From positions 1 to 7,275 of the forward strand of contig DATLFI010000340.1 in NCBI GenBank assembly GCA_035524895.1: DNA of 7,275 nucleotides, written 5' to 3'. Position 1 is the first letter of the stretch; the number at the start of each line of letters is the position of its first letter. A program made the translations under genes and the position numbers. Source of the stretch: DATLFI01 sp035524895. Its GTDB lineage: Bacteria > Acidobacteriota > Thermoanaerobaculia > Multivoradales > Multivoraceae. The notes under the pieces were generated by a model. The model ran no database searches. It was not told where the DNA came from and worked only from the letters and a program-made list of their open reading frames with translations. Below are positions 6,151 through 7,275 of this stretch, one piece after another.

Positions 6151-6942
6151 TTGAGGTCGAGGAATGGAGCCCCCGGCCGGGAAGACGGCCGGAGCGATCC
6201 CCAAGACCTCCTCCTCTCGCACCTCCCCCTGGTCGAGCGGGTAGTGGCCTACACCTGCCGCCGGCACCACGTCGGCGAGGCGGATGCGGAGGAGTTCGCC
6301 TCGGTGGTGAAGATGAAGCTCCTCGAGGACGACTACGCGGTCTTCCGGAAGTTCCAGGGGCAGAGCCGTCTGTCTACGTACTTGACCACCGTGGTTCAAC
6401 GGCTGTTCTTCGACTGGCTGCGGGCGAAGAAGGGGCGGCCGCGGGCCTCGGCCGAGGCGCGGCGGATGGGGACAGTGGCGATCCAGCTCGAGCGCCTGCT
6501 CTACTGGGACGGCTTCAGCTTCGACGAGGCCTGCCGCCTGCTCCAGGAGAACCAAGGGGTGGAGCTCTCTTGGCGGAAGCTCGAGGCGCTGGCCGGGCGG
6601 CTGCCGCCGCGGGCGATCGAGCGCCGGCACGAGGGCGGAGAGCGCGCCGACGCGCTCGCCGGAGCGGTGGAGCGGCCGGACGAGGCGGCGCTCGAGCGGG
6701 AGCGGGAGGAGCAGTCGGAGCGGGTGGTGGCGGTGCTGGCGGAAGCGCTCGAGGAGTTGGGGCCGGAGGACCGGGTGATCCTGCGGATGCGCTTCGAGGA
6801 CGAGTTCACGGTGGCCGACATCGCCCGCGGCCTGCACCTGGAGCAGAAGCCGCTCTACCGGCGCATCGAGGGGTTGAAAGGGCAGTTGCGGCGGGGGCTC
6901 GAGGCGCGGGGGCTGCGGAGCGCGGACGGGTGGTGGGCGTGA
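6151..6942 (+). CDS. ECF-like sigma-70 family RNA polymerase sigma factor
   Basis: This 263-residue protein has the two conserved sigma domains. Sigma2 (about 22-95) contains LPLVERVVAYTCRR, the acidic DAEEF and the region 2.3/2.4 signature SRLSTYLTTVVQRLFFDWLR (72-91), which melts and reads the -10 element. Sigma4 (about 192-253) contains LEELGPEDRVILRMRFED and the helix-turn-helix FTVADIARGLHLEQKPLYRRI, which reads the -35. No sigma1.1 or sigma3 is seen. The region between sigma2 and sigma4 is about 95 residues, much longer than in most ECF factors, and holds an ordered-looking helical piece (108-150: LERLLYWDGFSFDEAC and ELSWRKLEALAGRLPPR) and an Arg/Glu-rich stretch (158-190). The start is TTG, chosen because the frame has no upstream ATG and a 16S-complementary sequence precedes it. 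It probably forms an operon with the downstream zinc-finger anti-sigma gene, 116 bases away, and is divergent from the CHAT gene, a likely target or partner. Confidence 0.9.
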   Translation: MRSRNGAPGREDGRSDPQDLLLSHLPLVERVVAYTCRRHHVGEADAEEFASVVKMKLLEDDYAVFRKFQGQSRLSTYLTTVVQRLFFDWLRAKKGRPRASAEARRMGTVAIQLERLLYWDGFSFDEACRLLQENQGVELSWRKLEALAGRLPPRAIERRHEGGERADALAGAVERPDEAALEREREEQSERVVAVLAEALEELGPEDRVILRMRFEDEFTVADIARGLHLEQKPLYRRIEGLKGQLRRGLEARGLRSADGWWA

Positions 6943-7015
6943 GGGAGCCCCTCCTTCCGCCCCGCTCCGGCAAAGACGATCTGGGCAGGCCGGACGCTTC
7001 AGGTCCAGGGAAGAC

Positions 7016-7030
7016 CGGACCTCCGGTCCG
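7016..7030 (+). other. GC-rich hairpin between sigma and anti-sigma genes
   Basis: CGGACC-TCC-GGTCCG is a perfect 6-bp stem with a 3-base loop, 73 bases after the sigma stop and 28 before the anti-sigma ATG. The following CTCATTTGA has only a short T-run, so it is at best a weak terminator or attenuator. It might lower anti-sigma expression relative to sigma, or act as an mRNA-stability element. Confidence 0.35.
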
Positions 7031-7058
7031 TCTCATTTGAGGGACGAGAGATATTGCG

Positions 7059-7275
7059 ATGAATGAATTCAATCACCCGAGCCCGGAGGCGCTGGCTGCC
7101 TTTGTCGATGGGCGCTTGTCGGGCGACCCGCGCGACCAGGTGATGGCGCATCTCGACCGCTGCCGCGACTGCTACGAGGTGTTTGCGGAGACGGTGCGGT
7201 TCCAGCGCCAGGAGGAGCCCCGGGGACGAGTGCTCCGGCCCGCCCGGTTCGGGGCTCCGCAGTGGGTGTGGTGGA
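7059..7275 (+). CDS. Zinc-finger anti-sigma factor-like protein (partial, 3' end off window)
   Basis: The first 72 codons are present and the frame is open at the window end. HPSPEALAAFVDGRLSGD (6-23) followed by HLDRCRDC (31-38) is the HxxxCxxC zinc-binding anti-sigma (ZAS/zf-HC2) signature, with His31, Cys35 and Cys38, and His6 as a possible fourth ligand. Such domains wrap the cognate sigma factor and keep it off RNA polymerase until a signal disrupts the zinc site or proteolysis frees it. Its place just after a sigma gene supports this pairing. A tryptophan-rich stretch (QWVWW, 68-72) begins at the edge and could lead into a membrane helix, but this cannot be seen. The weak ribosome binding site GAGAG is at 7046-7050, 8 bases before the ATG. 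Any C-terminal sensor or CHAT/TPR part is outside the window. Confidence 0.85.
   Translation, partial: MNEFNHPSPEALAAFVDGRLSGDPRDQVMAHLDRCRDCYEVFAETVRFQRQEEPRGRVLRPARFGAPQWVWW

Noticed and set aside
6100..6837. Long open frame (245 codons) on the minus strand opposite the sigma gene
   Set aside because: It is antisense to a well-supported sigma factor, is rich in Pro, Arg and Leu as expected of a GC-rich shadow frame, and shows no domain.
1..7275. Insertion sequence, transposase, integrase or att repeats explaining the lower-GC block
   Set aside because: No transposase or integrase motif and no flanking direct or terminal inverted repeats were found by eye.

Overview
The window is bacterial, dense and GC-rich. 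One 60-base stretch inside the sigma gene (6601-6660) has 50 G+C, while 1741-1800 has only 25. The gene set (a TPR-CHAT peptidase beside an ECF-type sigma factor and a zinc-finger anti-sigma protein, plus a Fur-family regulator) is of a kind met in large-genome, high-GC bacteria such as Acidobacteriota/Thermoanaerobaculia, Myxococcota and Planctomycetota. That taxonomic hint is an inference, because no rRNA or other strong marker is present.

Layout. (1) 1-330, minus strand: the first 110 codons of a Fur-family metal-dependent repressor, cut by the window edge. (2) 331-616: intergenic. It holds a good Fur-box-like palindrome, a candidate promoter for the Fur gene and a hairpin after the protease gene; I recognise no gene in it. 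(3) 617-5928, minus strand: a probable three-gene operon transcribed leftwards. It encodes a membrane-anchored TPR-CHAT caspase-like peptidase, then a 313-residue protein of unknown family whose start overlaps the CHAT stop by 4 bases (ATGA), then a trypsin-like S1 serine peptidase with a complete His/Asp/Ser triad and a ~98-residue N-terminal extension. (4) 5929-6150: a divergent intergenic region with a CACGTG-centred palindrome. (5) 6151-7275, plus strand: an ECF-like sigma factor with an unusually long region between sigma2 and sigma4, then the start of a zinc-finger (HxxxCxxC) anti-sigma-like protein cut by the window end.

How the genes may work together (inference). A sigma/anti-sigma switch lies back to back with an operon carrying two unrelated peptidases of clans CD and PA around an unknown protein. 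The S1 enzyme looks like a zymogen: an LSGG motif stands where mature S1 peptidases have their IVGG N terminus, and the Asp that would pair with a new N terminus is present. A working hypothesis is a signal-gated proteolytic cascade in which the CHAT peptidase acts on the trypsin-like zymogen, the unknown protein or the anti-sigma factor. It recalls, without demonstrated homology, the TPR-CHAT/Csx30/RpoE logic of type III-E CRISPR (Craspase). No CRISPR array, Cas gene, gasdermin or mobile element is visible here. The unknown and S1 genes are visibly less GC-rich than their flanks, which suggests they were added to an older CHAT/sigma locus.
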